From assembly GCA_012959865.1 (NCBI GenBank), contig DUCH01000130.1, positions 742 through 33,504 of the forward strand: a stretch of 32,763 nucleotides of DNA, in the 5' to 3' direction. Below, in pieces: positions 25,149 to 32,763 of this stretch. The notes beneath the pieces were generated by a model. That model was not told the DNA's origin, searched no databases, and worked only from the letters and a program-made list of their open reading frames with translations. Every line of letters begins with the position of its first letter. Position 1 is the first letter of the stretch. The DNA comes from Myxococcales bacterium (GTDB taxonomy: Bacteria > Myxococcota_A > UBA9160 > UBA4427). A program made the position numbers and the translations under genes.

Positions 25149-27362
25149 GTGTCGAGAGCAGAGATGGGTGTCTTTGGCGGGCGGGCGCGGAGCGGCGTTT
25201 CGCTGGGCTTGATGGCGCTGCTGGCCGCCGCCGTCTGGTTTCACCGCGTCGAGTTTGACGCACCCAGCGCGCACCACACGCTGATCCAGTCCGACACCTA
25301 CCGGTATTTTCTTCCGGTCGCCGATTTCATCCACGACGAAGTGAGTGCTGGAAGACTCCCGCTCTGGAACCCCTACCAGATGGCGGGGCAGCCCTTCATG
25401 GCCCTGCCCGTCACCGGCGCCCTCTACCCCTTGAACCTCGCCCTGCTGGGAATCTTCGAGGCCAACACGGGCCTGGGCGTACACGCCGTGCTGCACTTTT
25501 TTCTTGCGGGCGTGTTTACAGGCTTGCTGGCCGGGAGGCTCGGCCTGGGCGCCGCCGGCCGCAGTGCGGCCGCCGTGGCCTACATGCTTTCCGGACCCAT
25601 GCTCTGGGGCCTCTACATCCCGGTCCACTTCTCCACCCAGGCCTGGCTTCCCGCCCTCATCTGGGCCCTGCACGGCCTGCTCGTCGAGGCCAAGCTGAGG
25701 TGGGCAATGGCTCTGGCGGGGTTCGCAACACTCGCCTTCTACGGCGGCTACCCCCAACTCTTCCTCTACTCGGCCCAGTTCTGCTTGATCTTCTCTGCGT
25801 GCGGTTTCTTTCTTTTGACGCCTCGCAACTCGCGGCTGCGGGTCGCCGGACTGGGTATCCTGGCGGGCGGTCTGGCGCTGGGTTGGATGATGCCGCTGCT
25901 GCTCCCTCAACTCGAGTTCACCCGGGAGGCATCGCGCAGCCTCGACGGTCTTTCCCTCGAAGAGGCCAGCTACCCTTTCATTGGGCCCCTGGCACTGATT
26001 GACGGCATGACCCGGAATCTGACGGACGCGGCGCTCGGCTCCCCGAGTGGGCCGGGCCAGGGAGTTATTGCCTTGCCCGCCCTCTTCATGGTCTTCGCCC
26101 TATGCGGACTGCTGGCCCGCGGACTGCGGGGCTATTGGGTGTTCTTCATGCTTTCGGGGCTCGGTATCGGGTTCCTGATGCTCGGTCCCCATACCCCTGT
26201 TTTCGAAGCCTACTACGGCTTGCCCCTCACGCCCCTCTTCCGAGGCCCGATCCGCATGTCGTTCCTGTACCTGTTTTGCGGCGCCATGGTGGTGGGCATC
26301 GGGGTCGAGGGACTGACGTATTTCATCGGCGAAAAACGCGGGGCCCACCGCTGGGCCACGGCGACCGGGCTCGCCCTGGTGCTCTTCGTTGCCGGTGATT
26401 CCTACCTCCGCACCCGCTTGACCGCCGCCCGTCCGTCAAGCTACGAAAACATCCGGGGTGCGCCCACGAAACTCATTGAATTTCTTCGCGACAATCCGCG
26501 TCGCCCGCGCATCTACTTCGAAATCCATCGACCCTACACTCCGCACCTGCTGCTGAAAGCCGGAACGATGAATCAATTTTTCGTGGCCGGCGACTACGAA
26601 CCGAGTCTGCATCGCACGTATCTCGACTATTTCGACTGGTCCGGTGAGCATCCCTGGCATGGTCGCTCGTCCGTACTCCACGCCGACCGGCCGGCTGCGG
26701 CATACATCGATCCGCGACGACTCGACCTGATGAGTGTCCGCTTTTACGCGGCTCTCGAACCCCCTTGGCCGAATCAACCGTCGGAACTCGCACAGTTGCT
26801 CGGCCCCCCGGGCGCGCGCATGGGGGGCGTGAACGTCTACGAGCGGCGATCCGCTTTGCCCCGGGCCTATACGGTGGAGCGCGTCCAGGTTGCCCCCGAC
26901 CAGAAATCGGCAATCGAGCTGGTGAGGAGCCCGGACTTCGTCCCCATGCAGATGGCCGTGGTCTCGGGCGCGGTGGAAAGTCTTCCCGGCGCCCTGCTCG
27001 AAAATTCGCGTGCGGCGAAAATCGAAAATCGAATCGCCCTCGTGCGCCGGAGCCCCATCGTGAATGCCTCGAGCCAGGAAATGGTCGTCGATGCCAGCTG
27101 CCACAAACCCTGCCTGGCGGTTCTCACGGATCTCGACTATCCGGGTTGGCGGGCCGAGGTCGACGGCGAAGCGACCCCCATTGTTCGAGTCAACGGGATG
27201 TTTCGCGGCGTTCCCCTCGAGCCCGGAGAACATCGCGTGGTCTATCGCTTTGAGCCCGACAGTTTGCGGTGGGGGCTCTGGATCGCGCTCTTCTCTAGCA
27301 TCGTGGCCGCTCTCGTTGCGCTCGCCAAACGCAGATGCGGCAGAGGCGAGCTCGGCGGCTAG
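25149..27362 (+). CDS. YfhO-like multi-pass membrane protein
   Basis: A 737-residue integral membrane protein. A short N-terminal helix leads to an outside loop with DTYRYFLPVADFIHDEVSAG and PLWNPYQMAGQPFMA, typical of the YfhO/GT-C-like family. About ten hydrophobic helices follow (to ~residue 420). A C-terminal outside domain contains LTDLDYPGWRAEVDGEATPI, the family's ending motif, and a last helix near 710-728. Such proteins are thought to be glycosyltransferases or accessory factors using lipid-linked sugars. The start may be the GTG at 25149 or the ATG at 25164. It converges on the glycosyltransferase/methyltransferase operon, 12 bases apart, and probably shares its pathway. Confidence 0.85.
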   Translation: MSRAEMGVFGGRARSGVSLGLMALLAAAVWFHRVEFDAPSAHHTLIQSDTYRYFLPVADFIHDEVSAGRLPLWNPYQMAGQPFMALPVTGALYPLNLALLGIFEANTGLGVHAVLHFFLAGVFTGLLAGRLGLGAAGRSAAAVAYMLSGPMLWGLYIPVHFSTQAWLPALIWALHGLLVEAKLRWAMALAGFATLAFYGGYPQLFLYSAQFCLIFSACGFFLLTPRNSRLRVAGLGILAGGLALGWMMPLLLPQLEFTREASRSLDGLSLEEASYPFIGPLALIDGMTRNLTDAALGSPSGPGQGVIALPALFMVFALCGLLARGLRGYWVFFMLSGLGIGFLMLGPHTPVFEAYYGLPLTPLFRGPIRMSFLYLFCGAMVVGIGVEGLTYFIGEKRGAHRWATATGLALVLFVAGDSYLRTRLTAARPSSYENIRGAPTKLIEFLRDNPRRPRIYFEIHRPYTPHLLLKAGTMNQFFVAGDYEPSLHRTYLDYFDWSGEHPWHGRSSVLHADRPAAAYIDPRRLDLMSVRFYAALEPPWPNQPSELAQLLGPPGARMGGVNVYERRSALPRAYTVERVQVAPDQKSAIELVRSPDFVPMQMAVVSGAVESLPGALLENSRAAKIENRIALVRRSPIVNASSQEMVVDASCHKPCLAVLTDLDYPGWRAEVDGEATPIVRVNGMFRGVPLEPGEHRVVYRFEPDSLRWGLWIALFSSIVAALVALAKRRCGRGELGG

Positions 27363-27374
27363 CCGGGTGTGCGG

Positions 27375-28112
27375 TCAGCCACCGCCCTCGCGGCGGGCGA
27401 TCGCTACCAACGACACCCCAACGGGAAGGTCGAAGCGCGCCAGAAGCAAGGCCTCGAAGTCGTAGAGCCGGGACAAAAGGGCGTTCAGCCACTTCGGGAG
27501 TCCCCAGAAATCGGTCTCTGGTGCCCATCGCCCGAGCCCCAACCGGTACGAGAGAATCCGCCAGACCGCCGCCACCGGAAAAAGCAGGCCGTTGGTGTAG
27601 GTCCTTCGTTCGAGAATCAGCCCCGACGAACGAATTACGCTTTCGAGTTGCCCCGCCGAGTATCTCCGGCGATGCTCGAAGGTTTCGTCGTGCTGGCTCC
27701 ACAGCCATTGAAAGGCCGGCACGGCGATCACGATGCGACCACCGGGTGCGGCGAGTCGGGCCACTTCGCGCAGGAAGCCAACGTCGTCATCGAGATGCTC
27801 GATCACGTCGAGCAGGAGCACCGTATCGAAGCAGCCTTCGGGAAAGGGAAGGTGATTCAAGTCGCTGCGCACCAAGGTGTCGAAGCCGCGGCGCCGGCAG
27901 ATCTTCAGCGCCAGCTTTGACCGATCCGTGCCCACGCAGGGGCGCCGGGACATCCAGCTGCGAAGCACCCCGCCCGTCCCGCAGCCCAGATCGAGCAGCC
28001 GGCCCCGGCCGGGGTCCCGAAGCAGCAGAGCATTCAAAATCTTGCGTTTGCCCGCAAACCACCAGTGATCTTCCTCAATCCGGTCCAATAATTCGAACTC
28101 GCGGTCGTTCAC
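27375..28112 (-). CDS. SAM-dependent class I methyltransferase
   Basis: A 245-residue methyltransferase. The SAM-binding motif I is LLDLGCGTGGVL (~40-51); later motifs include LPFPEGCFDTVLLLDVIEHL and APGGRIVIAVPAF. The N-terminal EEDHWWFAGKRKIL is common in methyltransferases next to glycosyltransferases. It starts at a GTG that overlaps the stop of the upstream methyltransferase (GTGA), so the two are translationally coupled. A C-terminal part with several hydrophobic stretches may associate with the membrane. Acceptor unknown, perhaps a glycan or isoprenoid lipid. Confidence 0.9.
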   Translation of the reverse strand: MNDREFELLDRIEEDHWWFAGKRKILNALLLRDPGRGRLLDLGCGTGGVLRSWMSRRPCVGTDRSKLALKICRRRGFDTLVRSDLNHLPFPEGCFDTVLLLDVIEHLDDDVGFLREVARLAAPGGRIVIAVPAFQWLWSQHDETFEHRRRYSAGQLESVIRSSGLILERRTYTNGLLFPVAAVWRILSYRLGLGRWAPETDFWGLPKWLNALLSRLYDFEALLLARFDLPVGVSLVAIARREGGG

Positions 28113-28867
28113 CCTTCACTCCCCCCGACGTTCGCCGACGAATCGGCACCAAGCACGAGAAAGGGAAGCACGGGATCCAGGAGCCGAAGCTTCTCGATTC
28201 CCTCCTCGAGGCGCCCCGCGAAGGCAAAGCGGTTGATGATCTGGGGCGGAAAGAATCCGAAGCGCCGGGTTGGACGAGGCTTCAGCCCAGCCGCCAAACA
28301 CGCTCGCTCCACTCCGCGATGGCCGAGGGCAAACATGCCCTTCTCCTCGGCCCAGGTCATGTCTTCGCAGAACGCGACCTGGGCGAGAAAAAGCGGGTTG
28401 CGGCGATTGGGCTCGACGAACGCCATCCGACCCGGGCGGCCCAGACAGGGCGCCAATCGCGTGATCGCTTCCCGGTAATCCGGCAGGTGATGAAGAATGA
28501 AGAAGCCCACGATGAAATCGAAAGGTCCATCGAGGAACCCCGGCTCGAGCTGCTGCAGATCGGCGCAAACCGGCCTGCAGCGATCGGCCGAGATCCCTCG
28601 CTCGTCTCGGGCTTCTGCGAGCCGGGCTAGCGCCTCTTCGGAGAGATCGAGGGCCACCACCGATTTGCAATGCCCGAGCAGTTCGAACGTAAAGCGCCCA
28701 AAGCCCGCGCCCACCTCGAGCACCCTCGCCTGGGCATCGAGCCCGATCTCGGCGGCGAGCCGCGCAACCAGCCGTGCGGAATACGCGTCGGCGAACCGGG
28801 GCTGAAGATGGCCGTGGGGGCGCGACGCGTAGAACTCGCGCTGGAGATCCACGGGATCCCGGGCCAT
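28109..28867 (-). CDS. SAM-dependent class I methyltransferase
   Basis: A 252-residue methyltransferase with motif I VLEVGAGFGRFTFEL (~49-63), the acidic end of strand 2 ALDLSEEAL, and FDFIVGFFILHHLPDYREAI. The start ATG at 28867 overlaps the glycosyltransferase stop by one base (TGATG). A longer frame to 29185 is antisense-like nonsense and is rejected. It sits between a glycosyltransferase and a second methyltransferase in a tightly overlapping operon. Confidence 0.9.
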   Translation of the reverse strand: MARDPVDLQREFYASRPHGHLQPRFADAYSARLVARLAAEIGLDAQARVLEVGAGFGRFTFELLGHCKSVVALDLSEEALARLAEARDERGISADRCRPVCADLQQLEPGFLDGPFDFIVGFFILHHLPDYREAITRLAPCLGRPGRMAFVEPNRRNPLFLAQVAFCEDMTWAEEKGMFALGHRGVERACLAAGLKPRPTRRFGFFPPQIINRFAFAGRLEEGIEKLRLLDPVLPFLVLGADSSANVGGSEG

Positions 28868-29709
28868 CACTCCCGACCCCCATCCGGGTCGGGAACCGGG
28901 GTCGACCACAACTCGGCATACTCGCCCAAGGGATGCGGGGCACGATAGCGCCCGAGCAGCGCGTAAGCGCGGATGCGAAGAAGGCCCAGAAAAGCCATCA
29001 CCCCATCGCGCAGCATCCTGACCTTCGTCCCCGCGCGATCTTCCCAATAAACCGGCACCTCGGCCAATCTGCGCCGATGACTTTGGGCGAGAAAAAGGAT
29101 CTCCGCGTCGAAGCTCCAATCGTGAACCCTCGAAAGACCAAAAAGCTCTCTCCCCGCCCCGCCCTCGAATGCCTTGAAGCCGCATGTCACATCCGAGACT
29201 TCGATCAGGAGACGGCGCACGAGCAAGGTAAAGCCCTTTCCCATCAGCTCACGAAATTTCGGCTGGTGAACGGCGATCATCGCATCCGCGTTCTTGCGCG
29301 TACCGATCACCACCTCGAAACCCTCATCCAACTTCGCGAGCAGCCGCTCGGATTCTTCGATGGGCGTCGAAAGATCGGAATCGGTAAACAGGATTCGCGC
29401 GCCCCGGGCGGCGGCAAAGCCCACCTTCAGCGCATAGCCCTTGCCGCGATTCGTCGCGTAGCCCACGTAGCGAACGGGGGTCGTCAAGCCCTTGGAAGCT
29501 TCACGCGCCACTTCTGAAGTCTTGTCCCGGCTGCCATCGTCGACGATCAGGATCTCGCTTGAATAGGGGCGAGCGACCAGATAGGTGTCCATTGTCCGAA
29601 GTGATTCGGTGATTCGGAGGGCTTCGTTGTAGGCGGGAACCACGACGGTCAAATCGGGTCGATCTTCAGCTCCCGGAGACGGGGCGCCCTGTTCTTTTAT
29701 CGAGCTCAT
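28867..29709 (-). CDS. GT2-family glycosyltransferase (polyprenyl/dolichyl-phosphate sugar transferase type)
   Basis: A 280-residue family 2 glycosyltransferase. It shows LTVVVPAYNEALRI, ILIVDDGSRDKT, YATNRGKGYALKVGFAAARG, and the DxD-like FTDSDLSTPIEE. Later come DVTCGFKAFEG and SFDAEILFLAQ, which match Alg5/dolichyl-phosphate glucosyltransferase-like enzymes. It likely moves a sugar to polyprenyl phosphate at the inner membrane face; the YfhO-like protein could use the product. GGAG lies upstream of the ATG. First gene of the leftward three-gene operon. Confidence 0.92.
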   Translation of the reverse strand: MSSIKEQGAPSPGAEDRPDLTVVVPAYNEALRITESLRTMDTYLVARPYSSEILIVDDGSRDKTSEVAREASKGLTTPVRYVGYATNRGKGYALKVGFAAARGARILFTDSDLSTPIEESERLLAKLDEGFEVVIGTRKNADAMIAVHQPKFRELMGKGFTLLVRRLLIEVSDVTCGFKAFEGGAGRELFGLSRVHDWSFDAEILFLAQSHRRRLAEVPVYWEDRAGTKVRMLRDGVMAFLGLLRIRAYALLGRYRAPHPLGEYAELWSTPVPDPDGGRE

Positions 29710-29825
29710 GCTTAATCACTCCCGAAACGGGCCAATTCTCCTGCCTTTGAAGTCCAATTGTCAGTAGTCTACTTAGCGGTGGTGGCGGATAGGAATTTCA
29801 AAGGCCGATTCTACACCCTGGGCCA

Positions 29826-29850
29826 TGTAGGGTATAGGTTAAAGAGGGGA
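29826..29850 (-). repeat. Possible degenerate tail of the head-tail element
   Basis: On the minus strand the sequence GTCCCCTCTTTAACCTATAC then CC resembles the tail of the copy at 29990 (TGTCCTCTGCCTATCCCC). It lies at the far end of the LigJ-like fragment. The similarity is short and may be chance. Confidence 0.3.
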
Positions 29851-29987
29851 CACAGGGGTTCTCGATGCCAGGCTGGCGTCCGTCGGCGGCAGCTGTGCTA
29901 CGGGCGCGAAGTTATCGGGATAGAGATCGCTCACCCGGTGCGCCAGTTCGTTGCAGTGCTCCGTCCATAACTTTGACGTGTGGCGGT
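29839..29987 (-). pseudogene. Fragment of a LigJ-like amidohydrolase (4-oxalomesaconate hydratase type)
   Basis: An open stretch of 49 codons has no start and ends at TAA 29839-29841. It contains LWTEHCNELAHRVSDLYPD and NFAPVAQLP. LigJ and related amidohydrolase_2 proteins have a very similar stretch (N-x-H-x-RV-x-x-LYPDNF-x-x-x-x-QLPQ). The coding similarity starts two bases from repeat copy 9 and stops at the degenerate tail. The remaining ~85% of the gene is absent. Confidence 0.6.
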
Positions 29988-29989
29988 TG

Positions 29990-30082
29990 CCCCGCGACGG
30001 GACTCCTCCTAGGGATTTAACATAACGCCCAGACTCGGACGTTGTGCCAGAAGGCAGCTTGAATGTCCTCTGCCTATCCCCC
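29990..30082 (+). repeat. Head-tail element copy 9
   Basis: A full copy: CCCCGCGACGGGACTCCTCC, TAGGGATTTAACATAACGCC, then CAGACTCGGACGTTGTGCC. The tail has a small insertion (AATGTCCTCTGCCTATCCCC). It separates the LigJ-like fragment from the possible ASPIC fragment. Confidence 0.9.
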
Positions 30083-30089
30083 GAACCCG

Positions 30090-30298
30090 GGGTAACGATC
30101 GAAGCGGCGCGCGGCGGCCGGCGCCATCGCCTGCGAGACTGGAACCCGGACGGCTACCGAGATCTGGGGGTTCGGTTGGATCCGGGGCATGGGGCAAATC
30201 CGGTCGGCGTTGGCGAGGTCTGCATGAGCGCGCGGCTTCGCGAGGGCGGCCGGATTCAGGGCTGCGAATCAATGGACGCCCGGGGGGCGGCGGGTTAG
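30090..30298 (+). pseudogene. Possible ASPIC/UnbV-domain fragment
   Basis: A short frame after the repeat reads LRDWNPDGYRDLGVRLDPGH then GANPVGVGEV and ends at TAG near 30296. The pattern (VRL, x, P, GANP, GVG) recalls the ASPIC/UnbV domain that follows FG-GAP repeats in CRTAC-type proteins. It has no own start and lacks the rest of such a protein. Weak evidence. Confidence 0.3.
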
Positions 30299-30367
30299 GG
30301 TGCGGCCGAGGTCGGACGCGCTCGAGCCGAACGGCGAGGCCGACGGTTGGCAACGCGGCCGACGGGC

Positions 30368-31561
<1,194 letters not shown>

Positions 31562-32231
31562 TCTTGGATCTCTCTTCCACCCAGGTCCCGAAGACCTTCA
31601 GCTTCTCGGCGGGAACCGGGCTGTCGGGCTTCTTTTCTTCGAGGGTCAGCCAGGTTTTCATCTTACGTAGCAACAGGTCAGCGAGTTGGCGCTCGGCGCC
31701 AAAGAGATCCATGTAGGCCCTCTGGGCTTCGGAAAGTCGGCCCAGATGCATGTAGGCCTCTCCGCGGTATTCAATGGCGTGGGGGAAGTCGGGCTCGAGT
31801 TTGAGCGCTTTGTCGTAGGCCTCGAGGGCATCGTCGTAGTTGCCCAGCATGCGCTGGGCGAAGCCGATCTCGTTGTAGGCCTGGTGAAATTTGCGGTTCT
31901 TGCGCACCGCTTTCTTGAAATAGCGTAGGGCGCGTTCGAACTGGTCGTTGGCCTCGCGAAAGGCTTCCATTTTCTCCTCGGAGTCATCGATTTCCGAGGC
32001 CCCTCGCAGCAGATCGATGCCGCGGTTGCGAAGCTTCTCGCCCTTCCGGTAGAACTCGACGGCTTGCCCTTGGCGCCCCCCGCCTACCTCGGAGCCCCCG
32101 CCGCCGCCCATGGGCCCCCCGCCACCTCCGGCGGCGCGGCCGGGCCCAGGGCGCAGCAGGAGTAGGCTGGCAACGAGCATGACAACCGCCGCGGCCTCAA
32201 GACCGCGGCGAAGGTTTCTCGCGTCTGGCAT

Positions 32232-32763
32232 CGCGAACCCTCCTTTATATGTAGCGGGTGGCTGCCAGTCTAGGAGGAACCGGGCGAAATTTCGATGCGG
32301 ACGGATCGCAGGGTTCCCCCGCCGGTTCTGACGCCCAGGGGGCCGTGACACAACCGAATACTCGAGCGTCCCCGTGGCCCATGGCGGGGTCGAGTTCGTG
32401 GCGCCCTGGCACCGTGCGCCGACAACCCAAGGCATGCGGGGGGGGGGATGGGGTCATCGGTTGGGGACCGAACCACCACTTCGACGCCCGAGCCCTGGCT
32501 GGGGGCGCGCGGCGGCTCAATTCAGCCGCTCCCGGTTGCTTTGAACCGGTCGCGAACTCCGCCCGGCTTGGCCGCCTTTCCTCGATTTTCTTCAAGTCCT
32601 TAATTCCTCTTCGTGTTTTGAAGAAAAAACAATCCTCCAAAATTAGGCACAAAAGCTGCATTTGCCAGGCACTGATCCGGCAACAGGAAAAACAGGGCGA
32701 CCCGTCAGGGAGCAGCCCACACGACACGAAGCCACGACAAACCCGCCCACGGAGCCAACCCTT
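32232..32763. other. Upstream region of the TPR/di-haem operon
   Basis: No credible gene is seen. It holds a run of ten G (32438-32447). It also holds a perfect 10-bp inverted repeat, TTTTCTTCAA at 32586-32595 and TTGAAGAAAA at 32618-32627, in the only AT-rich patch of the region. That may be an operator or promoter area. Confidence 0.45.

Noticed and set aside
24373-25263. A 296-codon minus-strand open frame
   Set aside because: It is Arg/Pro/Ser-rich, runs antisense into the YfhO-like gene and contains no domain. Only its last part from 24519 (the lipoprotein signal) looks real.
27335-28630. A 431-codon plus-strand frame
   Set aside because: Antisense to the two methyltransferases, which have clear motifs and overlapping starts and stops.
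18607-30082. The repeats as integron attC sites (ATTTAAC and GTTAAAT-like boxes flank a hairpin)
   Set aside because: The two ends of the head-tail form do not complement as attC boxes must, copies face both ways, intervals hold several genes and no integrase is present. Only the palindromic copy is superficially attC-like.

Overview
This is a GC-rich bacterial chromosome window. Nothing in it fixes the taxonomy. The mix of F420-type luciferase-like oxidoreductase, several P450s, a fused two-domain acyl-CoA dehydrogenase, a PEP-CTERM surface protein and an MXAN_0977/MbnH-like di-haem protein suggests an uncultivated deltaproteobacterial-type lineage (Myxococcota, Desulfobacterota or Binatota in the broad sense). 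That placement is inference only.

Left half (about 80-16170): a dense, probably co-regulated catabolic cluster. A GntR/FadR-type regulator, a P450 (frameshifted) and an amidohydrolase run leftward. Divergent from them are a fused FadE34-like acyl-CoA dehydrogenase, an SDR, a PaaG-like crotonase and a second P450. A second leftward operon holds a paralogous amidohydrolase, a third P450, a crotonase, an Rv3520c-family F420-type oxidoreductase and another crotonase. It diverges from an acyl-CoA ligase gene. The set looks like CoA-dependent degradation of a hydrophobic, possibly steroid- or isoprenoid-like substrate: P450 oxidation, CoA activation, dehydrogenation, hydration or isomerisation, and an amidohydrolase step. 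Two nearly identical 20-bp sites (18/20) lie in the two divergent promoter regions, with a weaker relative before the middle P450, so one regulator may control the whole cluster.

Right half (about 15845-30300): the genome is peppered with an approximately 85-bp structured repeat, here called the head-tail element. There are nine clear or partial copies and one doubtful one in both orientations. One fragment lies inside the acyl-CoA ligase gene and breaks its frame. Other copies abut cut-off genes: an alpha/beta-hydrolase-like start, a MaoC-like gene, a lipoprotein signal peptide, the 3' end of an unknown gene, a LigJ-like amidohydrolase fragment and a possible ASPIC/UnbV fragment. One copy supplies the last codons and stop of a HAD hydrolase. 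Intact genes here are two glutathione-transferase-like proteins, a PEP-CTERM protein, a sulfatase, a membrane-anchored unknown protein, an SDR and the HAD hydrolase.

Right end (25149-32231): a YfhO-like multi-membrane protein converges on an overlapping glycosyltransferase/methyltransferase/methyltransferase operon, which looks like lipid-linked glycan work. A TPR protein then overlaps a di-haem MbnH-like peroxidase-family gene.

The most interesting unexplained feature is the head-tail element: its palindromic variant, its possible outer inverted repeats, its preserved reading frame, and its association with gene breakage. No RNA genes, CRISPR arrays, transposases or integrases were recognised.
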